From Pholiota molesta (taxonomy: Eukaryota > Basidiomycota > Agaricomycetes > Agaricales > Strophariaceae): DNA of 64,000 nt. Shown in pieces: positions 47,783 through 60,173 of this stretch. The stretch is from NCBI GenBank assembly GCA_014925825.1, contig JACGCK010000008.1, forward strand, positions 186,001-250,000, read 5' to 3'. The notes beneath the pieces are model-generated. The model saw nothing but the letters and a program-made list of their open reading frames with translations. It did not search any database and was not told where the DNA came from. Numbering within the stretch: position 1 is the first letter of the stretch; every line of letters starts with the position of its first letter. Both the position numbers and the translations under genes were made by a program.

Positions 47783-48650
47783 ATTTGTAAACAAATTTCT
47801 GTTGTGGAATATCTGCGGACTAGTAGGTAGTTAATAATATCTGTCTTTTTTATACCCGGTTCTCTCTCTGGCACGACTAAAAACCTGAAGGTTCCAGACC
47901 CAGAGCTTTGGAGGCGCTTTATGTCTGATTGTTTCTACTCAAGGCCGTCTAGTACGTATCTCCATACCATTTGGGCTCTGCTTGAATCACAAATATGAGG
48001 GGAATAGGAAAGGCTGCCATGTCGCATGCTACGATCAATCAGAGTGCTGAGTAGATCAGGGATCAGCAGATTTATCAGTGTCAATCAAGGCTTGATCAAG
48101 GCAGCCTTGGTATAAACTGGATCTTTGCTTTGTACCCTGCCCTTGCCTGCCCCGATTTTTTTGGGGCAATTTTTAATTCGCCCGGCCTGTGTAGAGATAA
48201 CCTACTGATTCGCCCAGAGTCTACAGATGCCCAGTGACTATACACAAATACACTCCTTGGATGGCATAAGCAAAACCTGTTGTATTTGCAAGTTGGAGAG
48301 GTGAGGAAAGGTGCCTTTCGCATGTGGGCTTGATTTGAGCCAGGGAGATGAAATGGAGGCATCCTTTCTTCACCAATTCACGGCCATGTGTTGGCCATGT
48401 GATAAATTTTAGCACTTGGCTGGTGGAGAATCACTCAGAGGATTTATGCCACACACACGCTGTTACGCATCATGATTTTGTCTTCTTTCCCCACGTTAAT
48501 CATGGAAACATGGAAAGGCCGCGCACAGCGAACAATCCCATTGACACTGTCCTTCGGTTCTGAATAATTTCCTTCTCTTGTGTCGTCTGCCTTGATTCCG
48601 CATTGTGGTGGTGTCCTTAACTAGTGGTGGTCAGTGGGTTTCGGTTACCC
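47783..48650. other. intergenic region
   Basis: Roughly 0.87 kb without a supported gene. A small hairpin-capable sequence (TGCCCC, T-rich loop, GGGGCA) lies at 48148-48168. Confidence 0.4.
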
Positions 48651-50311
48651 ATGCAGTCGACAGGTATCTTTGGTTCCGACTTTGAATCTCAACTGTGAGT
48701 CCTCTGCCGATCTGGTACCTTGTTTAGCCTTGAACATCTTTGAATCCAAAGTCTGGCCAACAACTGCATCGGCGCAGCATCGTTCGGTAGGTTCTCTACC
48801 CCCGCAAGCCTGCAGAATGCTGATGGTTTCTGGCCAGCGATTCTCTACTATGACTATCTCTTGACTTTGCCCATGGAAGTCAGTCGGTTTTGGAATAGCA
48901 GACGGGTAACCTGGGGATCTTCGTTGTTTTATGGGAATCGTTACCTCTCACTTATTGGGCATATTCCTGTCATGTTCCAATATTTTTGGACTGGCTCTGA
49001 TTTAAAAGTGAGCTCTCGATATCGATCTTGTCGACTTACGGCATGTTAAACTGTTCATAGATGTGGGCAGTACAATATAATGATCTTGAGTCAATTATCG
49101 GTTTTAACGGCATTGCGTCCACAGATGTTCAGGACTATCCACCTTTCACCAATATTTTGCAGTGCTGATACAAATAATTGTCGGAAGTGCGTGATTCTAC
49201 CTGTGTGTTGACAGAATACTGACAGGATTACTGACGGTGGCACTTTCACTCGCAGTCATTCTTATCATGCGAACATATGCGCTCTATGGGTGCAGTAAAA
49301 TAATCCTTCTGCTGCTTTGCGCATCCGCGTTGGCTGTCATCGCATATGGAATCGTGAGTACTAAAATTTCTAATATAACGGCTGCTATTCAACCATTATC
49401 TAGTGGTGTGTGCTGAGCCAACAAAGTCCCAACTACACTGCGGGCGATCTTGCTCCCAATTCCTGTCTTTTACCTGTGTATGACTCTGTGTCAGTAGTGT
49501 CCTGCTTTTCTGCTACCACGGGTAATGACATTCCTGACATCTCTATACCCATTTCAGATCTCATCGACTTGCTTCGGCATGGACAGGAATGCTTTGCTTT
49601 GACATTTTGATATTCTGTATGACATTGTATAAATCTTTGACGCACAAAAACAACAATGATTCGAACATCCTCCGTGTTATGCTGCGGGATGGTGTGCTCT
49701 ACATTCATTTCCTCCTAATTGTCATTTTATTAACGATGGTGCAGGTACTATATATTTCGGGTAAGATACGAATCCTTGGGAAATGTAAGTCATTGCTCTT
49801 TGACTAACATTTTTATCCAGAGTCATGATGTGTTTCTGTATTACGATTCTCCTTTCATTTCACGTAAGCTCAATTCCAGCTTCTCTCTTCTGGCGCTAAT
49901 CTTTTTCGTAGTATTCACCGGTAAATGCTTCCAGAGAAACCATTCAACCCAATCTAACCGCTTCCTAGCTTTACCTGAAAGGCACGACCACGATTTTGAC
50001 GAATGTGTAAGCCCTGTCAGTACACATCATCGACTAGCCTCACCAATCACATTTCCAATATCAGCATTTCCTCCACCATGGCCTCGAGACTAATGCTCAA
50101 TATACGCGACCCAAAACTACATTCAAACTATCGAACTCCTGATAACGCCGGCCGTTCCGCAAGCCTCATCTTCACTTCCTTCATTGACACCGAAATCAAT
50201 CACGAACTATACAGCAGAAACCACCCAGAACAGGTGGGTGGTTATATAGATATGAATGTCATGTCCAACGCCACTTCCGCTGAAGGTATGTTGTCCACTA
50301 CATATGTTTAG
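48651..50311 (+). CDS. DUF6533 integral membrane protein, frames uncertain
   Basis: Basidiomycete multi-pass membrane family of unknown function. Start MQSTGIFGSDFESQLLANNC, then the family signature FAILYYDYLLTLPMEVSRFW, FYGNRYLSLIGHIPVMFQYF, HQYFAVLIQIIVG, VALSLAVILIMRTYALYG, CFDILIFCMTLYKSLTHKNN, VMLRDGVLYIHFLLIVILLT and, near the end, RLMLNIRDPKLHSNYR. Exons 1-3 (48651-48694, 48752-48786, 48838-49007) join well. After 49007 the frame must change at least once (near 49065-49130), and again around 49420-49590, so the gene is either damaged or affected by missing bases. End set at the stop of the last conserved frame. Confidence 0.6.
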
Positions 50312-50862
50312 TCATTGTTGGGATTTAACGGTCAGAATTTTTCTAGCCATTCAGATACCACCGACATCATTAGCAGTATGAAGCTCAACGCTGCCACTTC
50401 CTGGATCCTCCTCAAGATGATTTATCCCATGTATTGAATATTTAGTGACAAGTAGCTGTATAAATAGTCTAATCAACCTAGATTGTACTGTAATTTAATT
50501 TCCAACTATTTACTCTTGGGCTTTGGGATTTTATCATGTAACGTATATATTTTCAATCTCATTTAATTTTCGACATGGCCGAGTACTTGAACACATTCGT
50601 CGAATATTTTCATCGTGCCTCACGAACACGAGCAATCCTGGCCTTTCCTCAAGATATGTATGTTGAGCATCATAGAAAAATGGTCACCATGTTGAGGCCA
50701 CAGATAATGAGTAACAAATAACAAAAGACAGCAGGAGGGTCGATATGCACGAACAATGATCTTCCCGGATTGAATTTTAACCTGATCATTGGATATATGT
50801 AAGTAGGTATGGGTATACACAATATAACAGTGCATGATTTGTTGTTCTTTATACCTAAGGTA
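50312..50862. other. convergent intergenic region
   Basis: 551 bp, AT-rich, between the DUF6533 gene and the aldolase. No supported gene; likely 3' UTRs. Confidence 0.4.
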
Positions 50863-51953
50863 TCACAAACCCCGTTCTAACTCGATGAGTTCAAGAAGAG
50901 TCTTGTAGTAGTTGTTTTCAATAAGATTGTCAACATTAACCGCTTTCAATGGGCCGCGAACCTTAGGCTGTCCGTATCCGAAATTCTGCGATATAACAGC
51001 CTTGATTCCCCCAATGCCACCAACTTTCGAAGCTGCCCAATCGCCGTGTCCCAGTTTGCCTTGCAGTAAGGTCGCTTCCTTGTGGTTTCCCTCTTTGAAT
51101 AGCTGATATAAACGGCCATGCAGCTTGGGCAGCAGATTCACTAGAGCAGCAATTGTGCCCGCGCTGTCAGCGTTTAAGCCAGGGAGGAAAGTGTCGGTGC
51201 GGCCGGCGTAGACGGCAAACTCAGAGGATGGAATGCGGGAAGTAATGCGCTGCAATTTCCCGATATTGCCGCAAGATAATTTGACTCCAACGATGTTTGG
51301 GTGTTCAGCGAGGGTGGTGATGATGTCCGAGTCAAGATCCAAGCCTGCTGTGACGGTGGGGAAGTTGTAGATCATAGTTGGGATGGGCGAAGCATCTGCA
51401 ACCTATGAAACGTTCAATACTGGAGTGTGGCATATGAAGCGACTAGGCTACTGACTTCGCGATGAAATCGCAAGATATTATCAAGGGTCATTTGAGGCGG
51501 CCATGTCGAGGGGGTAAGAACGAGGGCATGCGATGCTCCTGCATCTTTTGCATCAGCACAGAGCTTCTTGGTTTCACGCGTAGACTGAGCTCCAGTGCCA
51601 GCGATCACAAGCACATTGTTGAAGCCATTGTCATCCAGGGTCTTTCGCGTGAATGCGATGGCACTTTGGCGTTCTTCATGAGACCTACAACCACATCAGA
51701 CGGCGTCGATTGCACGTAGTGCTAAAGAATAGTACAGGTGTTGCGCTTCGCCGTTGGAACCCTGAACCAAAATTCCTGTTACACCACCCTATGAAGGTTG
51801 AATAAACCTTTAGAATGATAGGGAGAATGAGCCAACCTTGGCGAGACGCAGGACGTGTGCTTGGATGGCAGGAAAATCGAGTTCTTCGTTCTCATCGAAG
51901 AACAAGACAGCAGGGACGTAGTAGCCCGGGGGAGGGGGGAGGGACGTAGGCAT
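50863..51953 (-). CDS. DapA-family aldolase (2-keto-3-deoxy-sugar acid or 4-hydroxy-2-oxoglutarate aldolase type)
   Basis: Class I aldolase of the dihydrodipicolinate synthase family. Four exons in frame, about 310-320 residues. Seen: start MPTSLPPPPGYYVPAVLFFD, GGVTGILVQGSNGEAQHLSH, NNVLVIAGTGAQSTRETKKL, catalytic tyrosine in PTMIYNFPTVTAGLDLD, Schiff-base lysine in NIVGVKLSCGNIGKLQRI, and FLPGLNADSAGTIAALVNLL. Fungi lack diaminopimelate lysine synthesis, so the substrate is not that of bacterial DapA. Relatives include HOGA1-like enzymes and the galacturonate-pathway aldolase (LGA1/GaaC). Choosing between them from sequence alone is not safe. No sugar-acid pathway neighbours are seen. Divergent from MGM1. 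Confidence 0.82.
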
Positions 51954-52104
51954 TGGGGAAGAAGGATAATCGCGGATGCATCGTGGTGGGAGATAAGATC
52001 ATTTGGCTCCTATTTTTGTTTGTTGCGTCAATAAAGCGTGCCGTGCCGTGACTCCGTCGCCAACTCTCTCTCGTCTTTCCTCACCGCCGCTTCTGCGGCC
52101 CATC
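51954..52104. promoter_or_regulatory. divergent promoter region, aldolase / MGM1
   Basis: 151 bp between start codons. C-rich near the MGM1 side; no diagnostic element. Confidence 0.4.
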
Positions 52105-55100
52105 ATGCTCGCACATATCAAGCGGCGTATTACTGCTGTCCTCACCTCCCAGAAGGCCGTCACCTATGGACTGCAAAACTCACGCCGCCAGCTCGAGCAT
52201 GCGCGTCCAGTCCGACGCCAATTCACGACCTTCCTAGCCTCTGGGTCGCTCAGGCACCGGTATACGACCCCGTCCCCGTCCATGCTGCGCCAAATGCACG
52301 TCCGAGCCATCTCGTACTCGTCCATACCCCGTTTCGTCGCCCGCGCTTTCCGTGTGCCCATAGCAGGCGCGACCATTGGTGCAGGAGGTTTCGGTTATGC
52401 CAACTACAAATTTGAAGGTACGTCGTAATCCCCATTCGATGCCGACAATTTCTTATCTGTCTCCAGAGATGAGGAAGACCACCGGTGAATGGATTGGCTC
52501 TGCTCAGGACACTGTCAGCGGCGCTTTTGAAACTGCATCCGAAGGGATAAACACCATTACTTCAAAATTGTCTGAGCTCAGGCTACCAGATCTCCCTGCA
52601 GTCGAAACACCACAATTTCTCAAGGATCTCTTCGCAGCCAGGGAAAAACAAGAGAACAACAGCAAAGACGAAGGGTCCGAGAATCCCAACAACAACAACA
52701 AGTCACCTAAAAGCGATGCTGCTGCAATCGCTGCTCTCGTGGCGGCTACAATGTCGTCACCTTCGGATTCCAAGGACAAATTGGACTCCCTTACACCTGA
52801 AGAGCGACAAAATGGTTTGATGCATCTCACACGGAAGCTTATTGAAATCAGGAGCATGCTCTTGAGTATCGATCAAAGCGACGCACTCAAACTGCCTAGT
52901 ATCGTGGTGATTGGAAGTCAGAGCTCTGGGAAAAGTTCTGTATTGGAGGCAGTTGTGGGCCATGAGTTTCTACCAAAGTGAGTGTCTATGACTTACTTAT
53001 ATTTACTAGCCATTTATTCTCTTTCCAGAGGCAACAACATGGTTACTCGCCGACCTATAGAGCTCACTTTAATCCATACACCAGCCAAAGATGGAAATGC
53101 ACCACGAGAATATGGCGAATTCCCTGGGTTAGGCCTCGGAAAACTCACCAACTTTGCAGATATCCAACGCATCCTCACAGACCTCAACCTTGCTGTCCCC
53201 GCATCCGAAGCTGTTTCAAACGACCCCATTGACCTCCGAATATACTCTCCCAGTGTCCCCGACCTTACCCTTATCGACCTCCCAGGATACGTCCAAATTT
53301 CATCTTTGGACCAACCCGAGACTCTGAAGGAGAAGATTGCCAGCCTATGCGACAAATATATCCGAGAACCCAACATCATTCTGGCTGTCTGCGCGGCCGA
53401 CGTCGATTTGGCGAATTCACCAGCTCTCCGAGCCAGCCGTAAAGTGGATCCTCTTGGCCTACGCACTATCGGTGTTATCACGAAGATGGATTTGGTGCCG
53501 CCTGAACAGGGCGCGTCAATTTTAACGGGTAATAGATATCCTCTTCATCTAGGTTATATCGGTGTGGTCGCCAAATCGAAGGGAAAGCAGCCCAGCACAG
53601 ATTCCACTGCTGCCGTGGCCCAGCGCGGCGAAAAGGATTATTTCGGTGCTAACAAAGACGTCTTCGGCTCTCAATCATCTCTCATGGTCGGTACTGATAC
53701 CCTACGTCGCCGGTTGATGGAAGTTCTGGAGTCGTCTATGGCATCGTCTCTTCATGGCATCACCAACGCTGTCCAACTTGAACTGGAAGAGGCAACCTAT
53801 CAATTCAAAGTCCAGTACAACGACAGACGGATAACAGCCGAATCATATGTCGCGGAGACGATGGACAGCCTCAAAGCACGCTTCAAGGACTACACTCAGC
53901 AATTCAAGCGCCCAATCATCCGCGCCAAACTGAAGAACATGCTCGAAGACAAAGTCATGGATGTCCTGGAGCAACTCTACTGGCTGGATAAACGCGCTCC
54001 AGAGCTCGGCGTGCTTGCCAACGACGCGAGAATCAAGCCAGATGACGTCGAGCCGTACTGGCGGCACAAACTCGAGGCGGCCTCGTCTTTGCTCACCAAA
54101 TCGGGTGTGGGACGAGACTCGACGCTACTTGTCGCAGATGGCCTGCGCTCGCTGATCGACTCGATCGCTGCGGGGGAGCCGTTCAACTACCACCCCCGCG
54201 CGGCAGAGCGCCTCACCGAGTTCTCGCACATGATCCTGCGCGACCGCATCGGGGTGACGTCGGACCAGGTGGAGAACTGCATCAAGCCGTTCAAGTACGA
54301 CGTCGAGGTCGAGCCGCGCGAGTGGGAGGCCGGGCGGGAAAGGGCTGTGGCGCTGTTTGAGACGGAGGTGCTGATGTGCGAGCAGAAGCTACGGGAGATC
54401 AAGAACAAGGTGGGCGGCAGCCGGCGGTTGAATGGGTTGATTGGGTACGTGAAGTCGTTGGAGGAGCAGCAAAAGGAGAAGTCGCTCAAACGACTGGACG
54501 CTGGCGAGGGAGAAGAGGCTGTTGCCGAAGATAAGCCCCTGGAGTCCTACCGCTATCCTCCTGCACAACTGATGGACGGTAAGTGGTTTTAACGTCTGAA
54601 TCGTGTGCATAATCTTATTTCATGATCCCAAGCCCGGTATGCGATGATGTACAACGACCGCCTGAGTGTCCTCAAGCTGCGTGTCATGGCATTGAAATCA
54701 AAGAGGTGTCGCGCTGGCCCTCAAAATGAAGTATTCTGCCCTGAAGCCTTCCTAAACGTTGTCGCCGACAAGCTCGCATATACCTCCTCCATGTTTATCA
54801 ACATCGAACTCCTCGATCAATTCTTCTACCAAGTAAGTGCTTCTCTTCCCGTGTTGTCTCGAAGGGAATGTGATATTGACGAAACCGCCCAAAATTAGTT
54901 CCCTCGTGAAATCGACTCCCGTCTTCTCTACGACCTAGATCGGAAAGAAATAGTCGAGTTCGCGCGTGAAAATCCAATTGTTCGGCGGCATCTTGACCTT
55001 CAAGAGCGGAAAGACAAGCTCGAAGAAGTCATGAAGCAGCTGAACAGCCTTTCCACCCTCCGCGCGGACCCTCAACCAGCACCACGGCGACATAGAGGTC

Positions 55101-55120
55101 TCTTCGGGAGTGTTTTCTAA
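52105..55120 (+). CDS. mitochondrial dynamin-like GTPase Mgm1/OPA1
   Basis: Inner-membrane fusion and cristae-shaping GTPase. Five exons read in frame to about 930 residues. Order: Arg-rich presequence ([20 protein letters not shown]), hydrophobic anchor [20 protein letters not shown], a linker with Asn/Ser-rich stretch where rhomboid cleavage would fall, then the GTPase: G1 [10 protein letters not shown]2 region [13 protein letters not shown]3 DLPGYVQ, G4 TKMDL. Then the dynamin middle/stalk region ([40 protein letters not shown]) and the C-terminal helical part ([20 protein letters not shown]). No frame break over 3 kb. The start is the first ATG in frame. Confidence 0.93.
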
Positions 55121-55440
55121 GCATACTATGGATCTCTCTTTTGTCTTTCAGCTTTATTAAATTACACCTGTTATGGATTATTCGGATTTCTAGTATCTTT
55201 TAGCTCGTTAGAGTTGTAATATGTCTCCAACCACCCCTCTCCTTTACAAACTTCAAAAACAAAATGGTTTTTGAGGACCACTTACTCTCATCAAGTTCCT
55301 GTTGTGTTTCCAATCCCGAGGAGGTGTTCATATGTAAGCGCGTCGAGGGCTGCTAAGGGAACTTCGGGTGGACCAAGGTAGTAAACTTGGTATATGAAAT
55401 AAGGGATATATTAAGTGTTGATACATTAATGATAACAAAC
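55121..55440. other. convergent intergenic region MGM1 / SCP2
   Basis: 320 bp of 3' UTR-like sequence between convergent genes. Nothing else seen. Confidence 0.45.
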
Positions 55441-56038
55441 TTAGAGCTTGGCTTTCGCGCCCTAAAGCGACGCGCTTGGTTAGAAAGAATGAAAAACAAA
55501 CAGAAAGACACGAACGCACCTTGAGAACGGTGTCCAGCTTAGTAGCGAGCATCATGTTTCCACGGGTCTTTAGCTTGCCAGTCATGAAGGCCTTCTGGCC
55601 GTTAAGCTGATGACATTTTAGTACAATAGTATCAATGATTGAGAAGCGACATACCTTGCCGCTGGCAAGATCGACGAGAGTATCATCAGCGAGGATGATG
55701 GTGACGTCGGCCTTCGGGTTGGCCTTACCCTTGAACACGGTTCCTGTCTTCTTCATGTCGATCGTCCATGTCACAGTTTCCTTAGCGCCATTGGTGACTT
55801 GGAGTTCGAAGATACCATTGGTCTAACCATCTCATCGGAAACTGGCCTTCGGAAGGTAATTATTGAGCGCACCTTTTTAATTTGAGAAGCCTTCTCGGCG
55901 TCTGTGAATTTTGAAAAGGCTGTTTGGAGTCCTGAAATGAGTTCGGAGGACTGTTGTCCTAGATGTTCAGAGTGGCTTATGGCAAGCAGAGGGATGCGGA
56001 ACCGACCTCGAACCCGGGAGCTTTGATATCGTCAGACA
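55441..56038 (-). CDS. SCP2 sterol-carrier domain protein, peroxisomal
   Basis: Small lipid-transfer protein. Five exons in frame give about 132 residues made up almost only of the SCP2 domain: SSELISGLQTAFSKFTDAEK, TVTWTIDMKKTGTVFKGK, ADVTIILADDTLVDLASGKL, NGQKAFMTGKLKTRGNMMLA, TKLDTVLKGAKAKL. The last three residues, AKL, are a type 1 peroxisomal targeting signal, encoded by a seven-codon final exon (GAKAKL and stop). Role in peroxisomal lipid handling is inferred from domain plus signal. The first intron donor is taken after GAGGTCG, which restores FEVGQQSSEL. No frame break. Confidence 0.9.
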
Positions 56039-56860
56039 TGGCGGGGATGGGAGATGGATATGAGGGGAAGGGAGAAGGAGTGCTTTATATTCAAGTGTCC
56101 ACCGCGGATTATCATATGATATCTGCAAACCATGTGACCATGCCCTCATACCCCAACTTTTCACTTCCTCGAGTCCTCAAATTCCCACTTGTGTCTCCAC
56201 ATAGTCCCCAGATATGATAAGCTCTACTAATAGCGCGGGCACTAGGCTTCTTTCTTTTCCGAACTCAATCACACGCTTATTCCCCGTACAATCTTCAGCG
56301 CCTATTTTCCGAGTCCCGACTGAACTGCTATGACTTGTTACAGTGGCTTCATACGACAGCATTCTACTGTACAATACGGTCATCGGACTGGATTTAGTTT
56401 CGATGATACCTAACGGAAAGACGTTATTTTCCAGCGGTATCACCTCCAGAGGCAAGTTGGTACTAGTCTACGACATCCACCCGGCCGGACACCAGCGTAG
56501 TTGCATACTGTTTGTAGAACGACATCAGGTATGTCCTTTATACTTTGTATTGCTCGTCCTGCAGTACATATTCACATAACTCTCATGATAAGAATCCTAA
56601 TGTCATGAATGCTTCATTTGAATTGGTGTGCTGTTTTTATCACCATTATTGAATGTGAAGCAACGACTCAGCCGCTGTTCCATCGCCACCTCGATAAGCA
56701 CAAAAATTGTGGCTCAAAGCGATATTACATATGGGTCCTTTCATGGATGGTTTGGCCTCAGGTATCTACGCTTGGAACTATAGCTTATAATGCGCAACCT
56801 AATGCGGCGGAGTGGCACGAACCATCCACAAAGCGGTGGCACTGGGGGGTATTTATTTAA
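56039..56860. other. intergenic region
   Basis: About 0.8 kb. Two plus-strand frames (56343-56579 and 56609-56860) could be degraded 5' exons of the following FunK1-like gene, but I cannot match them to that family. Confidence 0.35.
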
Positions 56861-57905
56861 ATGACCGTAATTTTCCTGGGCACCATCGCCCACCCCCTAT
56901 TCTTGCCACTGCCACTTATATCTTCTAAACTTAGACTCATCCAACCAACCTCTCAGTCCAATATACCTCGCCAAAACGTTAAAATGCAGCCAATGCAAAC
57001 CCGTGATCTGAACATCCATCCTCTGCTAAGAGCGGCAAAGATACCATCGACGAAGTTGCCAATAGATAATGTTGTCGTGGATCCAAGCAATGGGATTTCT
57101 CCCAGTAACCCACTAGATGCTGCCAACATTACGGACTTCGCCTCGCAGGAGGAACTTATCTGTGCATTAATTGATATTGTTCAAGGTATGTGATATTGTC
57201 CTGCGAAGTATAAAGAAACGGAAATTAACGACCTAAATTTATTGACTCTAGCCCATCAAGAACTTGAAGTGAGGGGCATACGACGTGGCGACATCAACAT
57301 CAACAATCTTGTTCTGCGTCCAAGGGTCTCGGCCAGACAAGGAATGCGCAAGGGATACCTGATCAATTTCGAGGTACCTACAGACGAGGCAGATTATTCG
57401 CATCCAATGGTAAGCCATATACCTTATCACATGTACTGAATAAGTATCTGAAGAATTTTTCCCCACTCAGGACACCCTCCCTTTCAAAGCCCTGGATATC
57501 CTCACTGACCTAGGATCAAAAACCTCTCGCCAGGCTCATCATGACCTCGAATCCTTTTTCTACGTCCTCCTTTGGATATGTATTAACTATGCGGGGCCAC
57601 ACAGCCAGAAGCGCACTAACTTTAGCATCACAAGTACAAATCTCTACTGCTGGTACACCGGGGTTTCGGAATACTGGATCGGGATCGTCAAGAAGGAAAG
57701 CATGCTCCGCAGTATGCTTTTTGAAGAGGACGTTCTGAATCTCTGTTCGCCATACTTCTACGACCTAAAGCCTGTCTTAAGACGCTTGCGAGTATCTTTC
57801 TTTGATGAGCAACGAATGGCACGTGGCTGCAAAGTTACTCATGAGGAGATGATTGGGATATTTCGACAGGCGCTGAGCGATCTTGCGGAAACAGTTACCT
57901 ATTAG
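56861..57905 (+). CDS. FunK1-like protein with lost kinase motifs
   Basis: Three exons in frame give about 305 residues covering only the C-terminal half of a FunK1 kinase. FASQEELICALIDIVQAHQE matches the helix before the catalytic loop. That loop, normally HRDISxNN, reads GIRRGDININNLVLRP, so HRD has become RGD. The next motif, normally LIDWD, reads LINFEVPTDE. AHHDLESFFYVLLWICINYA is the well-kept FunK1 helix. The ATP-binding N-lobe is not visible upstream. The open frame with proper introns (near 57185-57251 and 57409-57470) suggests a protein is still made, as a pseudokinase or fragment. ATGs at 56861 and 56984 are both possible. Confidence 0.65.
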
Positions 57906-59088
57906 CATTTTGTTTTGTTATACTTTCTTTATTTTAAATATGCGACGATTATTGCCCAAACCAAAATGTACATAGAATATTACCGCACCTCGAGATTTCG
58001 AGATACAGATCAACACGGCCTGAAAGGGATGTTTACGTCGTGGCATGGCCTCATTCACCTATTTGCTTAAGCGCGCGCTAATTATTTCTATCACAGTCAC
58101 ATCAAGTCTGGTGAACTCGTTGGATGTCCTGTTAAGGACATTCAAAACCATGCAATAAATTAATAGCGTACCATGTTTCAGGAAGTGATGAAAGCAATTT
58201 GGAATGATATTAATTTCATCCGCACCCTTTCGGATCGAACGTGCGTATTTTGCCAGTTACCCGATGCAAAGGCATTTTTTTTCACAAGGATGAGAGTGAA
58301 TCTGAGTGAATGCACCTGTCTTTTTCATATATATCCGTAGGCAAAAAAATATCGCCTAGGTATTTGTTTAACATGAGCTGATAAGGGACATACTTACCGT
58401 ATTCTGTCTCTTGTCTATTATATTGGTTCCTAATCCTACATAAATGGGGCTCGGAATGTGCAACAAAGGAGACAAATGTAGCAAACATATGTAGAACGAG
58501 GGGGATGTCACTATCTCTCAGCGCTCGAGGTCCGAATAAACTATCTGGTGAATCCTTGTCATTCTATCAAATGTGCGTCGAATAACGCAAAATACGATAT
58601 ATCCAAAACCAATTACTATTTGCATACCATCATAGAAGAGAAAGTCAGTCTAGTAAGAGGTAGACTAATCCAATCGGACTCAAGTTCAAAGGCCTATGTA
58701 GTGAGCAACCGTGCGTGCATTGACCGTGCTTCATTGCTTGTTTGCTCTGCATGACGTCATATAATGTCAGCAGCACGAAAAAAGGATGATCGTCGCAGGC
58801 GTTGCACTCTGCGCAGGTCCGAGGCCTGCACGTCTGAAAGATAGCGTGCTTTGAATGACGGAGCGGATGACAGAAAACAAACATTATTGAGCGAAGGCGG
58901 AAAAAAAGGGATTGAGTTTTGAATTGGCCCGGCGTGCAGGGAGGCCCGAAAGGGAATGGGGCGTTGACAACAAATAGAGTGCAATATGTAAGCCACGCCC
59001 CCTTTCTCAGCCGACCGTCTGCAACAATCCCCACCGTCCCCGTCTCACCTCTTCCGCGCCCATCCCGACCCTCAAGCACCTGGTCGCG
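57906..59088. other. intergenic region upstream of MAF1
   Basis: About 1.2 kb, AT-rich in the first 800 bp and CT-rich just before MAF1. No supported gene. Confidence 0.45.
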
Positions 59089-60173
59089 ATGAAGTACATT
59101 GAGATTCCGAGCCTGTCCCACCTGGCGCAGTCGCTCACGCACGAAGGCCCCGAATGCTCGGTTCACACCCGCATGGAGGCCTACAGCTGCAAGAACATCA
59201 AGCGCGACAAGAAGCTCTTCAAGACGCTCGAGACCGCATACCAAGACGACATCTCCAACTCCCCCCCTCTGCCCTCGTGGCTTGCCCTGGACCATGAGGC
59301 CGAAATGACACCCTTCGGCCCCATTGACAAACAGGCCTCGCGCAAAACACTTTATCTCCTCATAGCCACCCTGAACGTCGCCTTTCCCGACCACGAATTC
59401 TCTGACGTCCGCCCCACCCATTTCATCAAGGAACAAGACGGCGCCAATATCCTGAACGCGCTCAGCAATACGCTCATTGCTCCCCATCGAGCAGGCTCAA
59501 GCGCGCCCCGTTCATACTCCTCCTACCCACCCACCTCCTCTGATTTCTTCCCTTCGAGTGAACCCAGTTCCTCGTCACCGTACGACAGGAAGATTACGAG
59601 TCCGCTCTCACCGCCACCGATAGTGTCAGGCACCCACCCTTCTTTGTTTCGCCTCATCGACGACGTGATCGGATTATCGGAATGCGAAGTCTTCTCCTAC
59701 ACCCCGAAATTGACGCCGATCCGCACGCCAACGACTTCTCGGACGACGAGGACGATGTTGCCTCCATCGCCGACGAAGCTTCCTCGAGTGAGGAGGATGG
59801 CACTTTTGAGTTCGACAACTACGATATCGACGAGCTGAAACCCAGACGCTACAGTGGCAACACGAAGATCCCACCACCTACGCCTCGTGCCGCAATCAAT
59901 TATGCCGCTTTTGATGATATTGACACCGCGATTTCGTCGAACCTCCGCTTAAAGCGACGGGGAGCGCTTCTATGGTCATCCCACTGGTTCTTCTTTAACC
60001 GGAAAAAGAAGCGCATTTTGTTCATTTCTGTCTGGGCTCGCTCCAGAGGAATTGGACGGATGTATACCAGCGACGATGAAGAATTGGAAATGCCAGCGTC
60101 TAACGAACGCTTCAAGGGCTGGGAAGGAGCGATCGGCCTTGGTGCCCGCACTCTGGGTTTACATAGTCGCTGA
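59089..60173 (+). CDS. Maf1, repressor of RNA polymerase III
   Basis: TOR- and PKA-controlled nuclear repressor of Pol III transcription. No introns, about 361 residues. N-terminal block MKYIEIPSLSHLAQSLTHEG with ECSVHTRMEAYSCKNIKRDK (box A), a Ser-rich mobile linker holding phosphorylation-type sites, then RKTLYLLIATLNVAFPDHEF, SDVRPTHFIKEQ, DDVIGLSECEVFSYTPEIDA, and LLWSSHWFFFNRKKKRILFI with SVWARSRG (box C). One base is missing at about 59700-59705: TACACCC(C)GAAATTGAC restores YTPEIDADPHANDFSDDEDD. The C-terminus RFKGWEGAIGLGARTLGL looks complete. Confidence 0.87.

Noticed and set aside
48148..48168. Hairpin TGCCCC-GATTTTTTT-GGGGCA
   Set aside because: Looks like a bacterial terminator, but in a fungal intergenic region without nearby gene end it is most likely chance.
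58645..59487. Minus-strand frame of 280 codons
   Set aside because: Antisense of the conserved MAF1 N-terminus, extending into intergenic sequence; no protein-like features.
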